The notes beneath the pieces were generated by a model. That model ran no database searches. It was not told the origin of the DNA and saw only the letters and a program-made list of their open reading frames with translations. Made by a program: the position numbers and the translations under genes. Source: Croceitalea rosinachiae (GTDB lineage: Bacteria > Bacteroidota > Bacteroidia > Flavobacteriales > Flavobacteriaceae). Taken from it: a stretch of 64,000 nucleotides of DNA. Numbering within the stretch: the first letter of the stretch is position 1; each line of letters opens with the position of its first letter. Below, in pieces: positions 17,576-26,577 of this stretch. The stretch spans positions 806,001 through 870,000 of the forward strand of contig NZ_JAVRHR010000002.1 in the NCBI RefSeq assembly GCF_031846445.1. Reading direction: 5' to 3'.

Positions 17576-19315
17576 TTATATTGCCATTATGGTCGTATCG
17601 AGGGATTCCTCCGGCGCGAGCTGCATTTTTTTTCGAAGTCGTTGCCTCGCTTTTTTAACCCCATCAGAAGAAATATTCAAAATATTGGCGACTTCTTTAG
17701 AAGAGAGATTCATTTTTATAAGCGCCATTAAACGCAATTCATTTCTGGTAATATCCGGATACTTTGAAAGTGCATCTTTCTCAAAATCTTTGTGAACGGC
17801 TTCAAAGTAGAGTGTAAAATTTTCCCAAACCTTATCACCTTGTTGATCAAAATTAATGGTGGTTATCAAATCTTGATATGACCTTCCATCGCCTTGTCCG
17901 TTCTTTAGTTCTAAAGCTTTTTGTTTTACACCTTCCAATACTTCATTCTTTTTCGCTAGCTGTAAAGCATGAGTAGTTAGTTCTTTCTTTTTAAAATCGA
18001 GTTCAGTTTTAACACGTTCTCGCTCCAGCCTATTTCGTTTCATTTTCTGTCGCAATGCATAAATCCCTATCCCAAATATCAATACGGTAGCTATTAAGCC
18101 AGCAATAAGTGCAATACGTTGAATTCTACTCGCCTTTTGTTTTTCCTCAAGCAGTGCAATCTCTTTATTCTGTAATTCAATTTCCTGTTGACTCTTTTCC
18201 GCCTGAAACTGTAATTCTAGGGCGCTGATTTTTTGTTTGTTCTTTTGATTGAATACGGTATCGTTTAATGCATAGTATTTCTTGCGGTACTCATAGGCTT
18301 TTGAGAGATTGCCAAGTTTTTCATAGGTGTCAGAAATTTTCAAGTAGTCCTTAACAGCATCTAAAGTATTGGATGACTCTCCCGCAATTTCAAGACTCTT
18401 CTGAAAAAACCGCAAAGCAGTATTATATTTTCCCAGTTTATAATCGATGTCTCCTAAATAGCGGTTAGTATGGCCAATTTCTTTTAATTCGCCTGTCTCT
18501 TCATTTGTGTTAAGGGCCAATTCGAGATATCTTTTCGCTGTTCCCAATGAGTCCAATGCAATATAGGCAGCGGCCATTAAGTTATATTGCTCACCAAGAT
18601 CATTTTTTAGCTCATTCTCCTTGAAAAATAACAGGCCTTCTTTGTATAATCGTAAGGCCTCCGAATAATCTCCCATTTTGACTAGGTTGGTGGCTAAATT
18701 GGATCGTGTTAAGGCCAGACCATAAGGAATATCCTCTTCAAGGCATATGGCTTCTACCCTCTTATAGTAGTCGTTGGATACCTCCAAATTGTCCAATTCT
18801 GCATAAAGTACCCCTATATTCATTAAGCTTTTTGGATCCGTTTGTCCTAAGTCCTCTTTTATTTTTAGGGAATTCAGATAAGATTCCAAGGCCAGACCGG
18901 TTTGACCCAGATACTTATAAATAATACCCAAATGGTTATAACATTGCGCTAACCAATATTGATCGTTTGCTAGGGTATAAAAATCTTTAGCCAAAAGAGT
19001 TTCTTTTAAGGCTTCTTGAAAATTAGAGGTATTTATATAGTAACCGCCTTTCGCATGATGGTAATCCCCTTTAAGCCATGGATTGTCCAGTGCATAGGCA
19101 AGAGCTCCTAAAGAATCTGAATACTTCTCAGCCGTCTCTAAATCCCCTATATTTCTATATCTGTAGTGTAGCTTGGTAAACGCATCGGCCAATAGCGAGT
19201 CTTTTTGCGAGGGTATAGTTTTAAGAATGCTATCTATTTCACGTTCAACTTGGGCATAGCTTGGTACCAAAAAACAGATACTAAAGAATACCATTACATT
19301 GATAACGTATTTCAT
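17576..19315 (-). CDS. TPR-transmembrane-LuxR-type HTH regulator (paralogue)
   Basis: A 579-residue protein with the same design as 14623-16524. The signal peptide (VMVFFSICFLVPSYAQ) is followed by TPRs (about residues 60-370), a membrane span (IALIAGLIATVLIFGIGIYAL), a coiled coil (RLERERVKTELDFKKKELTT) and a C-terminal HTH (NELRLMALIKMNLSSKEVAN, then LNISSDGVKKARQRLRKKMQ). It sits upstream of, and on the same strand as, the two small lipoproteins and may control them through the GGGGTAC repeats (inference). The periplasmic signal sensed by the TPRs is unknown. Confidence 0.85.
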   Translation of the reverse strand: MKYVINVMVFFSICFLVPSYAQVEREIDSILKTIPSQKDSLLADAFTKLHYRYRNIGDLETAEKYSDSLGALAYALDNPWLKGDYHHAKGGYYINTSNFQEALKETLLAKDFYTLANDQYWLAQCYNHLGIIYKYLGQTGLALESYLNSLKIKEDLGQTDPKSLMNIGVLYAELDNLEVSNDYYKRVEAICLEEDIPYGLALTRSNLATNLVKMGDYSEALRLYKEGLLFFKENELKNDLGEQYNLMAAAYIALDSLGTAKRYLELALNTNEETGELKEIGHTNRYLGDIDYKLGKYNTALRFFQKSLEIAGESSNTLDAVKDYLKISDTYEKLGNLSKAYEYRKKYYALNDTVFNQKNKQKISALELQFQAEKSQQEIELQNKEIALLEEKQKASRIQRIALIAGLIATVLIFGIGIYALRQKMKRNRLERERVKTELDFKKKELTTHALQLAKKNEVLEGVKQKALELKNGQGDGRSYQDLITTINFDQQGDKVWENFTLYFEAVHKDFEKDALSKYPDITRNELRLMALIKMNLSSKEVANILNISSDGVKKARQRLRKKMQLAPEESLDTTIMAI

Positions 19316-19500
19316 AATTGGTTGGCGGAAGTAAAGTCTTTTAAAAATACCACTTTTTATAAGAACCTATTTAAGCATAAAAACACCCCATAAAGTACTA
19401 TTAAAGATTGAAAATGTCAAAAACACATAAATTTTGAAACTCTAGTTTAGGTAGTTTCTTAAATACCTTATAAAAAATATGCTATCACCCTACCCTACCG

Positions 19501-19508
19501 TATCTTTG
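19501..19508 (+). promoter_or_regulatory. -7 element of the DCC gene; possibly leaderless transcript
   Basis: TATCTTTG fits TAnnTTTG exactly and ends 4 bp before the GTG start at 19513, so the message would have almost no 5' leader. Confidence 0.5.
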
Positions 19509-19512
19509 TATC

Positions 19513-19920
19513 GTGGAAGATGGTAAAAAAATAATTCTGTTTGATGGGGTCTGCAACCTTTGTAACTCCTCCATTCAGTTTGTAATAAAACATGATACAG
19601 ATGATGTTTTCAGATATGCCGCGTTGCAAAGCGAGGTAGGTCGAGAATTGATCTTAGAACGCGGTATTGACACTACTCAGATTGATTCTATTATCTTAAT
19701 CGACCCAGGTGTAGCCTATTATACGAAATCTGATGCCGCACTTGAAATCGGTAAAGATCTGAAAGGATATCGAACACTTTCCAATTTTTTTAAAGTATTT
19801 CCAGTAGGGTTAAGAAATCTGATTTATGATTTTGTGGCCCGTAACCGATATAAATGGTACGGTAAGCAAGATGCCTGTATGATCCCGACCCCTGAGTTGC
19901 AAGCGAAGTTTTTGGGCTAG
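19513..19920 (+). CDS. DCC-family (DUF393) thiol-disulfide oxidoreductase-like protein
   Basis: A 135-residue protein with the family signature near its start (LFDGVCNLCNSSIQFVI, holding a CxxC), RYAALQSEVGRELI, a YYTKSDAALEIGKDL segment and the ending YDFVARNRYKWYG. DCC proteins are small thioredoxin-fold-like proteins with poorly known redox roles. It begins with GTG, which gives the usual short lead before the CxxC; no ATG fits. It is a single-gene unit, followed by a repeat element and the convergent QEGLA gene. Confidence 0.9.
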   Translation: MEDGKKIILFDGVCNLCNSSIQFVIKHDTDDVFRYAALQSEVGRELILERGIDTTQIDSIILIDPGVAYYTKSDAALEIGKDLKGYRTLSNFFKVFPVGLRNLIYDFVARNRYKWYGKQDACMIPTPELQAKFLG

Positions 19921-19984
19921 CTTCTCGATACAACTTTTATTTCGCTTCGCTCCATCAAAAATTACTCGAAGTGACAAAGTTCTA
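19921..19984. repeat. REP-like intergenic repeat (copy 1)
   Basis: It begins with TTCTCGATAC and ends with ATTACTCGAA, whose outer parts are near inverted. A CG-containing middle (TTCGCTTCGCTCC) lies between. The same end sequences occur at 49833-49860, so this is a dispersed short element of the type common between Flavobacteriaceae genes. Confidence 0.55.
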
Positions 19985-21157
19985 TTACTTCAAATTATTC
20001 AGTATAAAATCTAAAGTAGTATTGGTGTTTAATTTCTGATGAAAAGAATGGCTCTTATAGGCAATAGGATGCACTAAACCCAATTGTTTCATATAATGTA
20101 TGGACTGCTCACTATCCAAAGCTACTTTTCCAGTCAATAAAACATCCAAAGATTCTTCATTTTTGTAGCGCTGATAAATCTTACGCAAACCACTTAAATA
20201 CAGGCGGTCTTTAGTAAATCCGCCGCCGCGATGCGCTCGGAGGGTTATAGCAAAAGCCTCTTCTCTATTCAATTTATAGTGCCCATGAATCAAATCAAAG
20301 GTATCTGCGAAGGAATAGCCTTTTATTAAACTATCTGCCGCCATAACACGGTACGCCAACTCTTTTAAACGTTTGAGTGTTAGGGCGCCACCCATATATT
20401 CACTCAATACAGCAAGACCTTCTTGCGTTTCTACATTTTTGGGCAGGCCATTGGAGAAAATGCTCAAGGGCTGTTGCAATCCGTTGTATGTTGTTACTAA
20501 ATGTACTCCAATTTCATGATGTGCTAAGGTCAGTAATTGATTCTTACTGAATTTGGTGTTCTTTTTAATGAAAAGAGTTCTTGTGGCATTACTGACCATT
20601 GCATCTGCCGAAATATGAACTGAAAATTTCACATTCAACGGAAATTCATACTGAGCTGCAAACTTTTCAAAGTATGCTTTTGCTTCTTCAGCTGTGTAGA
20701 CCTTATCCATATCAGAACCCAATGGTTCATCACTGTAATGTAAAATAAACTTAGCGTTATCCACATCTTTCTCAGTTGGAGTACCATACACTCGTAAAGA
20801 ATTGTAATAGAACTTTTTACCCCTACCTATGGTTTCAATACATTGAATCATATTGGCGTAATAGTACACTACATCTTGGTAAAACTTTCTGATGGTCTCA
20901 TCTTGAATTCGTTCTAGTCGCTGTGAAAAGAACAATCGTTGCAACTTATAAGAATCAAACTTTAACTTGGGGTATTTGAATGCTGGTTCAGCAACATATT
21001 TCGAAGAAAAAAAACGCTGTTTTTCCTTTTCAATATTCAATGGATTCACATAGCTCAGTAATTCAATCCGTTTGACCAAGCGATTCAAATTAGAATCAAT
21101 GTCAAACAAAGCAGGGTATTGCTCTTGTAAATCGATTTGCTGTTTTACTGGAATCAT
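19985..21157 (-). CDS. QEGLA-motif (DUF1704, MATCAP-like) zinc metallopeptidase
   Basis: A 390-residue member of the 'flavohemoglobin expression-modulating QEGLA motif' family. The zinc-site motif is HExxxH in LAHHEIGVHLV (H214, E215, H219). The family motif TQEGLAVLSEY (Q245-A249) follows and provides the third ligand. Eukaryotic relatives (MATCAP) are tyrosine carboxypeptidases; bacterial substrates are unknown to me. It is the last of three end-overlapping genes: its start overlaps the amidohydrolase stop by 4 bp, so they are translationally coupled. A role in trimming a peptide made by the ATP-grasp partner is an inference. Confidence 0.88.
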   Translation of the reverse strand: MIPVKQQIDLQEQYPALFDIDSNLNRLVKRIELLSYVNPLNIEKEKQRFFSSKYVAEPAFKYPKLKFDSYKLQRLFFSQRLERIQDETIRKFYQDVVYYYANMIQCIETIGRGKKFYYNSLRVYGTPTEKDVDNAKFILHYSDEPLGSDMDKVYTAEEAKAYFEKFAAQYEFPLNVKFSVHISADAMVSNATRTLFIKKNTKFSKNQLLTLAHHEIGVHLVTTYNGLQQPLSIFSNGLPKNVETQEGLAVLSEYMGGALTLKRLKELAYRVMAADSLIKGYSFADTFDLIHGHYKLNREEAFAITLRAHRGGGFTKDRLYLSGLRKIYQRYKNEESLDVLLTGKVALDSEQSIHYMKQLGLVHPIAYKSHSFHQKLNTNTTLDFILNNLK

Positions 21158-21978
21158 ATTTGCTGCAGAAATTCTTCAGTCTGCAAAGGTATCAATTGTT
21201 TTAATTGTTCCTCAACAGTCTTTACTACCTCAGGATAAATAACGCCAGTTAACTCATCACAGTATATTTTCGAGATTTCTGTGGCCAAAACCAAGGTATT
21301 TTTAAAATTGTGGGTAATGTATTTCAAAAAGTACCCATTCCCTTGGAAAGTATCGTTTATTAAAGAGGTTTGAGGCAGGTTATGAGGTAACTTAATGCCT
21401 TTTAATTTTATCCTCCAAGCCTCAGCTATCTTCCCAAAGCGCTCATTATCAATATTCGATGTGCCCAAATTCCATGTGGGCACTGCCCTATCCCACCGTT
21501 TCCAATTGTAACTGTGCATGTCGTAGACTATTGCTTTTCCATGAATCGATTCAATCTTTCCAACTAATGCATGTACTACTTTATAAAAATTAACGTGTTT
21601 TGATAAGCTATGCTTCTTTTCTTTTTCATCCAGTGGATTCTTCCACAGCTGTTTGCCCCACGCAGTATCAAAAATTGCCGTTTCTGGCGGGCGGTTCAAA
21701 TCATATTCAAATCGGCTGTCACAACCTGCCAGTACTATCGGTTGCGATTGCACAATTTGTTTGGTGCAGGGGTCTTCTTCATACCATCGTTCATATGATG
21801 TATGGATACAATTTTCCCATAAGGATTTTCGAAATTGATGTCCATCATGGACAGCTCCACAGATGTAGGGAGTGTAATCGTCAACTTTTAGGGTGAAAGA
21901 ATAGTCATCAGATACTGCTTCAAAAATATCCGCTGAATCTATTTTTTGAATGATTTCAGGAACTGATAACCTAAGCAT
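21154..21978 (-). CDS. N-formylglutamate-amidohydrolase-family enzyme
   Basis: A 274-residue N-formylglutamate amidohydrolase-like zinc hydrolase. Segments such as AVHDGHQFR, DSRFEYDLNRPPE, IVYDMHSYNWKR, PTWNLGTSNID and NDTFQGNGYFLKYIT match the carboxypeptidase-like fold of the family. No histidine-utilisation gene is nearby, so the classic role in His breakdown is unlikely. It overlaps the ATP-grasp gene by 8 bp upstream and the QEGLA gene by 4 bp downstream. Cleavage of an N-acylated or isopeptide-linked glutamate is a guess from context. Confidence 0.85.
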   Translation of the reverse strand: MLRLSVPEIIQKIDSADIFEAVSDDYSFTLKVDDYTPYICGAVHDGHQFRKSLWENCIHTSYERWYEEDPCTKQIVQSQPIVLAGCDSRFEYDLNRPPETAIFDTAWGKQLWKNPLDEKEKKHSLSKHVNFYKVVHALVGKIESIHGKAIVYDMHSYNWKRWDRAVPTWNLGTSNIDNERFGKIAEAWRIKLKGIKLPHNLPQTSLINDTFQGNGYFLKYITHNFKNTLVLATEISKIYCDELTGVIYPEVVKTVEEQLKQLIPLQTEEFLQQI

Positions 21979-23002
21979 TTTGAACTTCGTTACGCAGGCG
22001 AGAACGTCTATTAAAAGCCTCTAACTTATCTAAAACCTTACTTTCAACAAAATCAATGACCTTACATTGAATTTTTGTCTTGTAGACCTTGTTCATATAG
22101 GTTACGCCACCAGGTGACATCACATTTACCTCAACCAATTTTCCGCCAATAACATCAATTCCAACAAAAAACAACCCGTCTTTTACCAATTTTGGCCCTA
22201 TTTGCTTACAGAGTGCTTTTTCTTGCTTGGTCATACTATGCTTTGCCACTGATCCACCAGCAGACACATTGGATCGATGATCATCAGAACCTGGCACTCT
22301 TTTCATGGCGCCGATGGGTTCTCCATTCAACAAAAGAATGCGAACATCGCCTTGATCCGCACCTTCAATATATTCTTGAAGTATAACATAATTAGAGCTT
22401 CCATCTGAGTTAGTTACATAAAAATCAAGTAACGATTTTATATTACTCATTGCAGATTTTTCAATAAGTATTACCCCTGAGCCACCAAAACCATTTAATG
22501 GCTTTAAAATCATTTTATCAGCAGTTGATTCTTTGATTTGTCGAACTAGATAATTTTTATTTTTTGACACATGTGTCGCTGGAATAATATTACTGTGACT
22601 ATCACCAAAAGCAGCTGTATATAATTTGTTATTCGCTTCACGAAGGCCCTGAAGCGAATTCATAATGAACACGTCATCTTTAACGGAATCTAAAAAATTC
22701 AGCATGATAGGGTCTAACGGTGGATTAGCACGCATAAAAATGACATCAAATCCTGCCAAAGGAAGCATTTCTTCTCTTAAACTAGCTTGTTTATAAAAAG
22801 TCTTTAGGTTGCTTGACACTTTTTCCATTCGGTTCACCACCGTACAAAAAGCATTGGTAACACTGTTTCGAATGGTCAAGTTTGCAGGACTACAAAGTGC
22901 CACACCATGACCACGTTTTACACATTCATGAATCAATGCTAGACTAGTGTCGTTTTCTGGGTCGATTTCCTCCCATGGGTACATTAAAAAACAGATGTTC
23001 AT
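21971..23002 (-). CDS. Glutathione-synthetase-like ATP-grasp ligase
   Basis: A 343-residue GshB/RimK-type ATP-grasp enzyme. It has an N-terminal preATP-grasp domain (NICFLMYPWEEIDPENDTSL) and an ATP loop in MILKPLNGFGGSGVILIE. GDVRILLLNGEPIGAMKRVP follows, with SAGGSVAKHS, GIDVIGGKLVEVNV and MSPGGVTYMN at the end. These match glutathione synthetases. No gamma-glutamylcysteine synthetase is in the window, and many Bacteroidota lack glutathione, so a different peptide product is possible. It lies 20 bp after the acidic amino-acid symporter and overlaps the amidohydrolase by 8 bp. Confidence 0.85.
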   Translation of the reverse strand: MNICFLMYPWEEIDPENDTSLALIHECVKRGHGVALCSPANLTIRNSVTNAFCTVVNRMEKVSSNLKTFYKQASLREEMLPLAGFDVIFMRANPPLDPIMLNFLDSVKDDVFIMNSLQGLREANNKLYTAAFGDSHSNIIPATHVSKNKNYLVRQIKESTADKMILKPLNGFGGSGVILIEKSAMSNIKSLLDFYVTNSDGSSNYVILQEYIEGADQGDVRILLLNGEPIGAMKRVPGSDDHRSNVSAGGSVAKHSMTKQEKALCKQIGPKLVKDGLFFVGIDVIGGKLVEVNVMSPGGVTYMNKVYKTKIQCKVIDFVESKVLDKLEAFNRRSRLRNEVQNA

Positions 23003-23022
23003 GCTCTTGTATTTTTGATTGG

Positions 23023-24348
23023 TTATTTTACTTCATCGTAATGGTCATCCCAATTTTTTGGTTTTGGCTTGTGTAATTTATCGACTGATTTGGCCACAAT
23101 AGTAGCGACCGTAGCATCGCCTGTAATATTAACGACAGTCCTAAGCATGTCTAAAGGTCGATCTACCGCGAAAATCAACGCGAGACCAATAGCATATTTC
23201 TCTGGGGGAAAACCAACGGATTCTAAAACAATAACCAGCATGACCATGCCCGCCCCTGGTACTGCGGCCGTACCGATTGAGGCCAATAATGCAGTGAGAA
23301 CGATGGTAAGTTGCGCACCTAAAGGAAGGTCGAAACTCAATGCCTGTGCAATAAATACAGCAGCAATCCCTTGATATAAACTGGTTCCATCCATATTTAC
23401 GGTTGCACCTACCGGAAGCACAAAACTTGATACTTCTTTGTCAACTCCAATATGCTCTTCCACACGTTCCATAGTAACCGGTAAAGTCGCAGCACTTGAA
23501 CTGGTGGAAAAGGCCAATAACTGTGCCGGACTTAGTTGTTTTAAGAACCAAAATGGATTCTTCTTGGCGAAAATTGAAACTAATATGCTATAAAAAACAA
23601 TCATTAAGAACAACCCTAATACCACTACACCTGCATATTTCAGTAGTGCCAATAAAATTTCAGGATCACTGGAAGAGACAACCACATTTGCTAAGAGCGC
23701 AAATACCGCAAATGGCGCCGTTAACATTATTAAGTCCACCATTTTAAGCACTACGTCGTTTAGGGAATCAAAAAACTTTTTCAATGGTTTAGCTTTATCC
23801 TCACCAATGAGCAACATAGATATCCCCATAAAAATGGTGAAGAAAATTACCTGCAACATCAGTTGATTGTTTCCCAAGGCGCTTACGGCATTATCAGGAA
23901 CCATATCTTCTAAAAATTTTAAGGGACCACTCTCTTTTTGTCGGGTTGCCTCTTCAAGTTTAGCGGTCACCCCTTCATCATTAGCGTAGGTAGAAGTTAA
24001 TTTCTCAATAGTTTCTTCTGAAACGCCATTACCAGGTTCTATGAGGTTAACCAAAACAAGTCCTAATATTATTGCTACTGTAGTGGTACCAACGTAGATA
24101 CCTATAGTTCTTAAACCAATGTTTCTAAATTTGGAAATATCCTTTAAATCGGATATCCCTTTAATCAAAGAAGCCAAAATAAGCGGAACGGCTATAAGCT
24201 TAAGCAACTTAATGAAAATGGTCCCAAAAGGCGCTATCCAGTTGGTAACGATTTCTTTACCACCAGCCAAATAGGTCATACCGAAACCGAACACCAGTCC
24301 CAATAACATACCGATCATGATTTGCCAATGTAATTCTAATTTACGCAT
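23023..24348 (-). CDS. Dicarboxylate/amino-acid:cation symporter (DAACS, GltP/GltPh type)
   Basis: A 441-residue inner-membrane secondary transporter. All core motifs are present: the Ser-rich re-entrant loop with STSSSAATLP, SSFVLPVGATVNMDGTSLYQ (with the NMDGT sodium/substrate site), AAVPGAGMVML and the C-terminal substrate-binding helix DRPLDMLRTVVNITGD. The Arg and Asp of that last motif suit acidic amino acids such as Glu or Asp. It is 20 bp ahead of the ATP-grasp ligase and may feed the cassette with substrate. chorismate synthase lies 58 bp upstream on the same strand. Confidence 0.93.
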   Translation of the reverse strand: MRKLELHWQIMIGMLLGLVFGFGMTYLAGGKEIVTNWIAPFGTIFIKLLKLIAVPLILASLIKGISDLKDISKFRNIGLRTIGIYVGTTTVAIILGLVLVNLIEPGNGVSEETIEKLTSTYANDEGVTAKLEEATRQKESGPLKFLEDMVPDNAVSALGNNQLMLQVIFFTIFMGISMLLIGEDKAKPLKKFFDSLNDVVLKMVDLIMLTAPFAVFALLANVVVSSSDPEILLALLKYAGVVVLGLFLMIVFYSILVSIFAKKNPFWFLKQLSPAQLLAFSTSSSAATLPVTMERVEEHIGVDKEVSSFVLPVGATVNMDGTSLYQGIAAVFIAQALSFDLPLGAQLTIVLTALLASIGTAAVPGAGMVMLVIVLESVGFPPEKYAIGLALIFAVDRPLDMLRTVVNITGDATVATIVAKSVDKLHKPKPKNWDDHYDEVK

Positions 24349-24406
24349 ATTGAATATTTGCGCAGTAAGATACTATTTTGAACGGAAAACCACTAATGAG
24401 AAATCA

Positions 24407-25471
24407 TTAGATTTTATTAGTACGGGATAAGAGTGTAAAGTCTGCCAAGACCAGTGCCGTCATCGCTTCGACAATGGGTACCGCTCTAGGTACAACACAG
24501 GGATCATGTCTTCCTTTTCCTTGCGTTGTAACTTTATTACCTTCTTTATCAATGGTCTCATATGACTGTAGTACGGTTGCCACGGGTTTAAAAGCAACAT
24601 TGAAATAAATGTCCATACCATTACTGATGCCCCCTTGTACACCACCACTTAAATTGGTTTTGGTCGTGCCATCTGAATTAAATTGGTCATTATGTTGACT
24701 TCCTTTCATTTCAATACCTGCAAAACCACTGCCATATTCAAAACCTTTAACCGCATTGATGGATAACATCGCCTTCCCTAGTTCCGCATGTAGTTTATCA
24801 AAAACAGGTTCACCTAAACCAATGGGTACGTTTTTGGCCACGCATGTAATGACACCACCTATGGTATCACCTTCTTTTTTAATTGATTTTATATACGCTT
24901 CCATCTTTTCAGCTGTAGCCTCATCTGGACAACGAACTGCATTGGATTCAATTTGATTAAAGTCGAGCTTTTGATATGGAATCTCTAGCTTTAAAGTTCC
25001 AACCTGCGAGACAAAGGCATTGATTTTGATATCCTTTAAAAATTGTTTGGCAATAGCTCCAGCGACTACCCTGCTTGCCGTTTCCCTGGCTGAACTTCGA
25101 CCTCCGCCACGGTAATCACGAAATCCATATTTTTTGTCATACACATAATCCGCATGTGATGGACGGTATGAATCTTTAATATGAGAATAATCCTTTGATT
25201 TCTGATTGGTGTTATGAATGGCAAAACCAATGGGTGTTCCTGTGGTCTTACCTTCAAAGACACCAGAATATATTTCAATGATATCGGGCTCTTTACGCTG
25301 TGTGACTATAGCTGATTGCCCTGGTTTACGGCGATTCATTTCGTGTTGAATCGCCTCAATATCAAGTTCTATTCCCGCCGGGCATCCATCTAAAACCCCG
25401 CCTAAAGCCCTACCATGGGATTCGCCAAACGTTGTTAAACTAAATAAAGTACCGAAAGAGTTGCCAGCCAT
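24407..25471 (-). CDS. aroC: Chorismate synthase
   Basis: The last step of the shikimate pathway, converting EPSP to chorismate with reduced FMN. The 354-residue protein begins NSFGTLFSLTTFGESHG and holds GVLDGCPAGIEL, RRKPGQS, GFRDYRGGGRSSARETA, GGVQGGISNG and the ending GRHDPCVVPRAVPIVEAM, all diagnostic. Length and start fit the family exactly. It may share a transcript with the downstream symporter. Confidence 0.98.
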   Translation of the reverse strand: MAGNSFGTLFSLTTFGESHGRALGGVLDGCPAGIELDIEAIQHEMNRRKPGQSAIVTQRKEPDIIEIYSGVFEGKTTGTPIGFAIHNTNQKSKDYSHIKDSYRPSHADYVYDKKYGFRDYRGGGRSSARETASRVVAGAIAKQFLKDIKINAFVSQVGTLKLEIPYQKLDFNQIESNAVRCPDEATAEKMEAYIKSIKKEGDTIGGVITCVAKNVPIGLGEPVFDKLHAELGKAMLSINAVKGFEYGSGFAGIEMKGSQHNDQFNSDGTTKTNLSGGVQGGISNGMDIYFNVAFKPVATVLQSYETIDKEGNKVTTQGKGRHDPCVVPRAVPIVEAMTALVLADFTLLSRTNKI

Positions 25472-25492
25472 ATGTTGGTTTTAGGTAGAAAT

Positions 25493-25500
25493 CAAAGGTA
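25493..25500 (-). promoter_or_regulatory. -7 element of aroC
   Basis: On the minus strand TACCTTTG matches TAnnTTTG, 21 bp before the aroC ATG. Confidence 0.5.
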
Positions 25501-25641
25501 ATTTTAAAATATATTTAAAAAAAGAAACTTAGTTACTTAATGATTTTGAAACAAAAAAAATATACCGTAATGTTTTTTTAACAATTACCTCATAAATACT
25601 TGACTTCAAATTAAGTTTAAGTTTATTCCTACACCCTTACT

Positions 25642-26577
25642 TTGCAATTAAACTATTTTGTATTGAAGAAGAGGAAGATAGAGTTAGCCGTAATTTCAGA
25701 TGTTCATCTTGGAACATACGGCTGCCATGCAGATGAGTTGATGACCTATTTGAACAGTATACAGCCAAAAAAGTTGGTATTAAACGGTGATATTATTGAC
25801 ATATGGCAGTTTAAAAAACGTTACTTTCCGCCATCACATCTAAAGGTACTAAAGAAGATTATTGGAATGGCCTCAAAAGGCACGGAGGTTTTCTATATTA
25901 CGGGGAACCATGATGAAATGTTACGAAAATTCGCTTACACTTCTATGGGCAACTTTAAAATTGCCAATAAACTTGTACTAAACTTAGATGGCAAAAAGGC
26001 CTGGATATTTCATGGGGATGTATTTGATGTTTCTATCCAAAATGCAAAGTGGTTGGCAAAACTAGGCGGATATGGTTATGACCTTCTTATTTTGATAAAC
26101 AGTTTTGTGAATTGGTGCTTAACTAAGTTGGGCCGAGAAAAGTATTCACTTTCCAAAAAAATTAAGAATAGTGTTAAGGGTGCTATCAAATACATTAATG
26201 ATTTTGAAGAAACAGCAGGGGATTTAGCTATAGAAAACAATTATGACTATGTCATTTGCGGCCACATCCACCAACCAAAAAAAGAACTCTATGAAAATAA
26301 ACATGGTAAAACCATGTATTTAAATTCAGGGGACTGGGTAGAAAATCTAACAGCACTGGAATATTCTTTCAAACGTTGGAAAATATATCAATACAACCAT
26401 GATAAGCTGTCGCCTTTCTTTATGGATGAAGATTTAAAAGAAATGGACATGAATGAATTGATAGCCTCCATAACTGATAAAAATGATATTGGTGATATTG
26501 AGGTACAAACGTCAGAAGAAGAAAATCCTTCATCAGTTGATAAGCAAGGCCTGTCTCAAGATACTGACGGGATGTAA
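25642..26577 (+). CDS. LpxH-like metallophosphoesterase (UDP-2,3-diacylglucosamine diphosphatase family)
   Basis: A calcineurin-type phosphoesterase of about 305-311 residues. Metal motifs in order are SDVHLG, NGDIID, TGNHDE, FHGDVFD and CGHIHQP, with YLNSGDWVENL after the last. This set is typical of LpxH/LpxG-like enzymes, which make lipid X in lipid A synthesis. The start is uncertain: TTG 25642 lies inside a putative promoter element (TTACTTTG), so the TTG at about 25660 (giving MKKRKIELAVISDVHLG) may be the real one. The C-terminal 45 bp overlap the convergent dehydrogenase gene. Confidence 0.85.
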   Translation: MQLNYFVLKKRKIELAVISDVHLGTYGCHADELMTYLNSIQPKKLVLNGDIIDIWQFKKRYFPPSHLKVLKKIIGMASKGTEVFYITGNHDEMLRKFAYTSMGNFKIANKLVLNLDGKKAWIFHGDVFDVSIQNAKWLAKLGGYGYDLLILINSFVNWCLTKLGREKYSLSKKIKNSVKGAIKYINDFEETAGDLAIENNYDYVICGHIHQPKKELYENKHGKTMYLNSGDWVENLTALEYSFKRWKIYQYNHDKLSPFFMDEDLKEMDMNELIASITDKNDIGDIEVQTSEEENPSSVDKQGLSQDTDGM

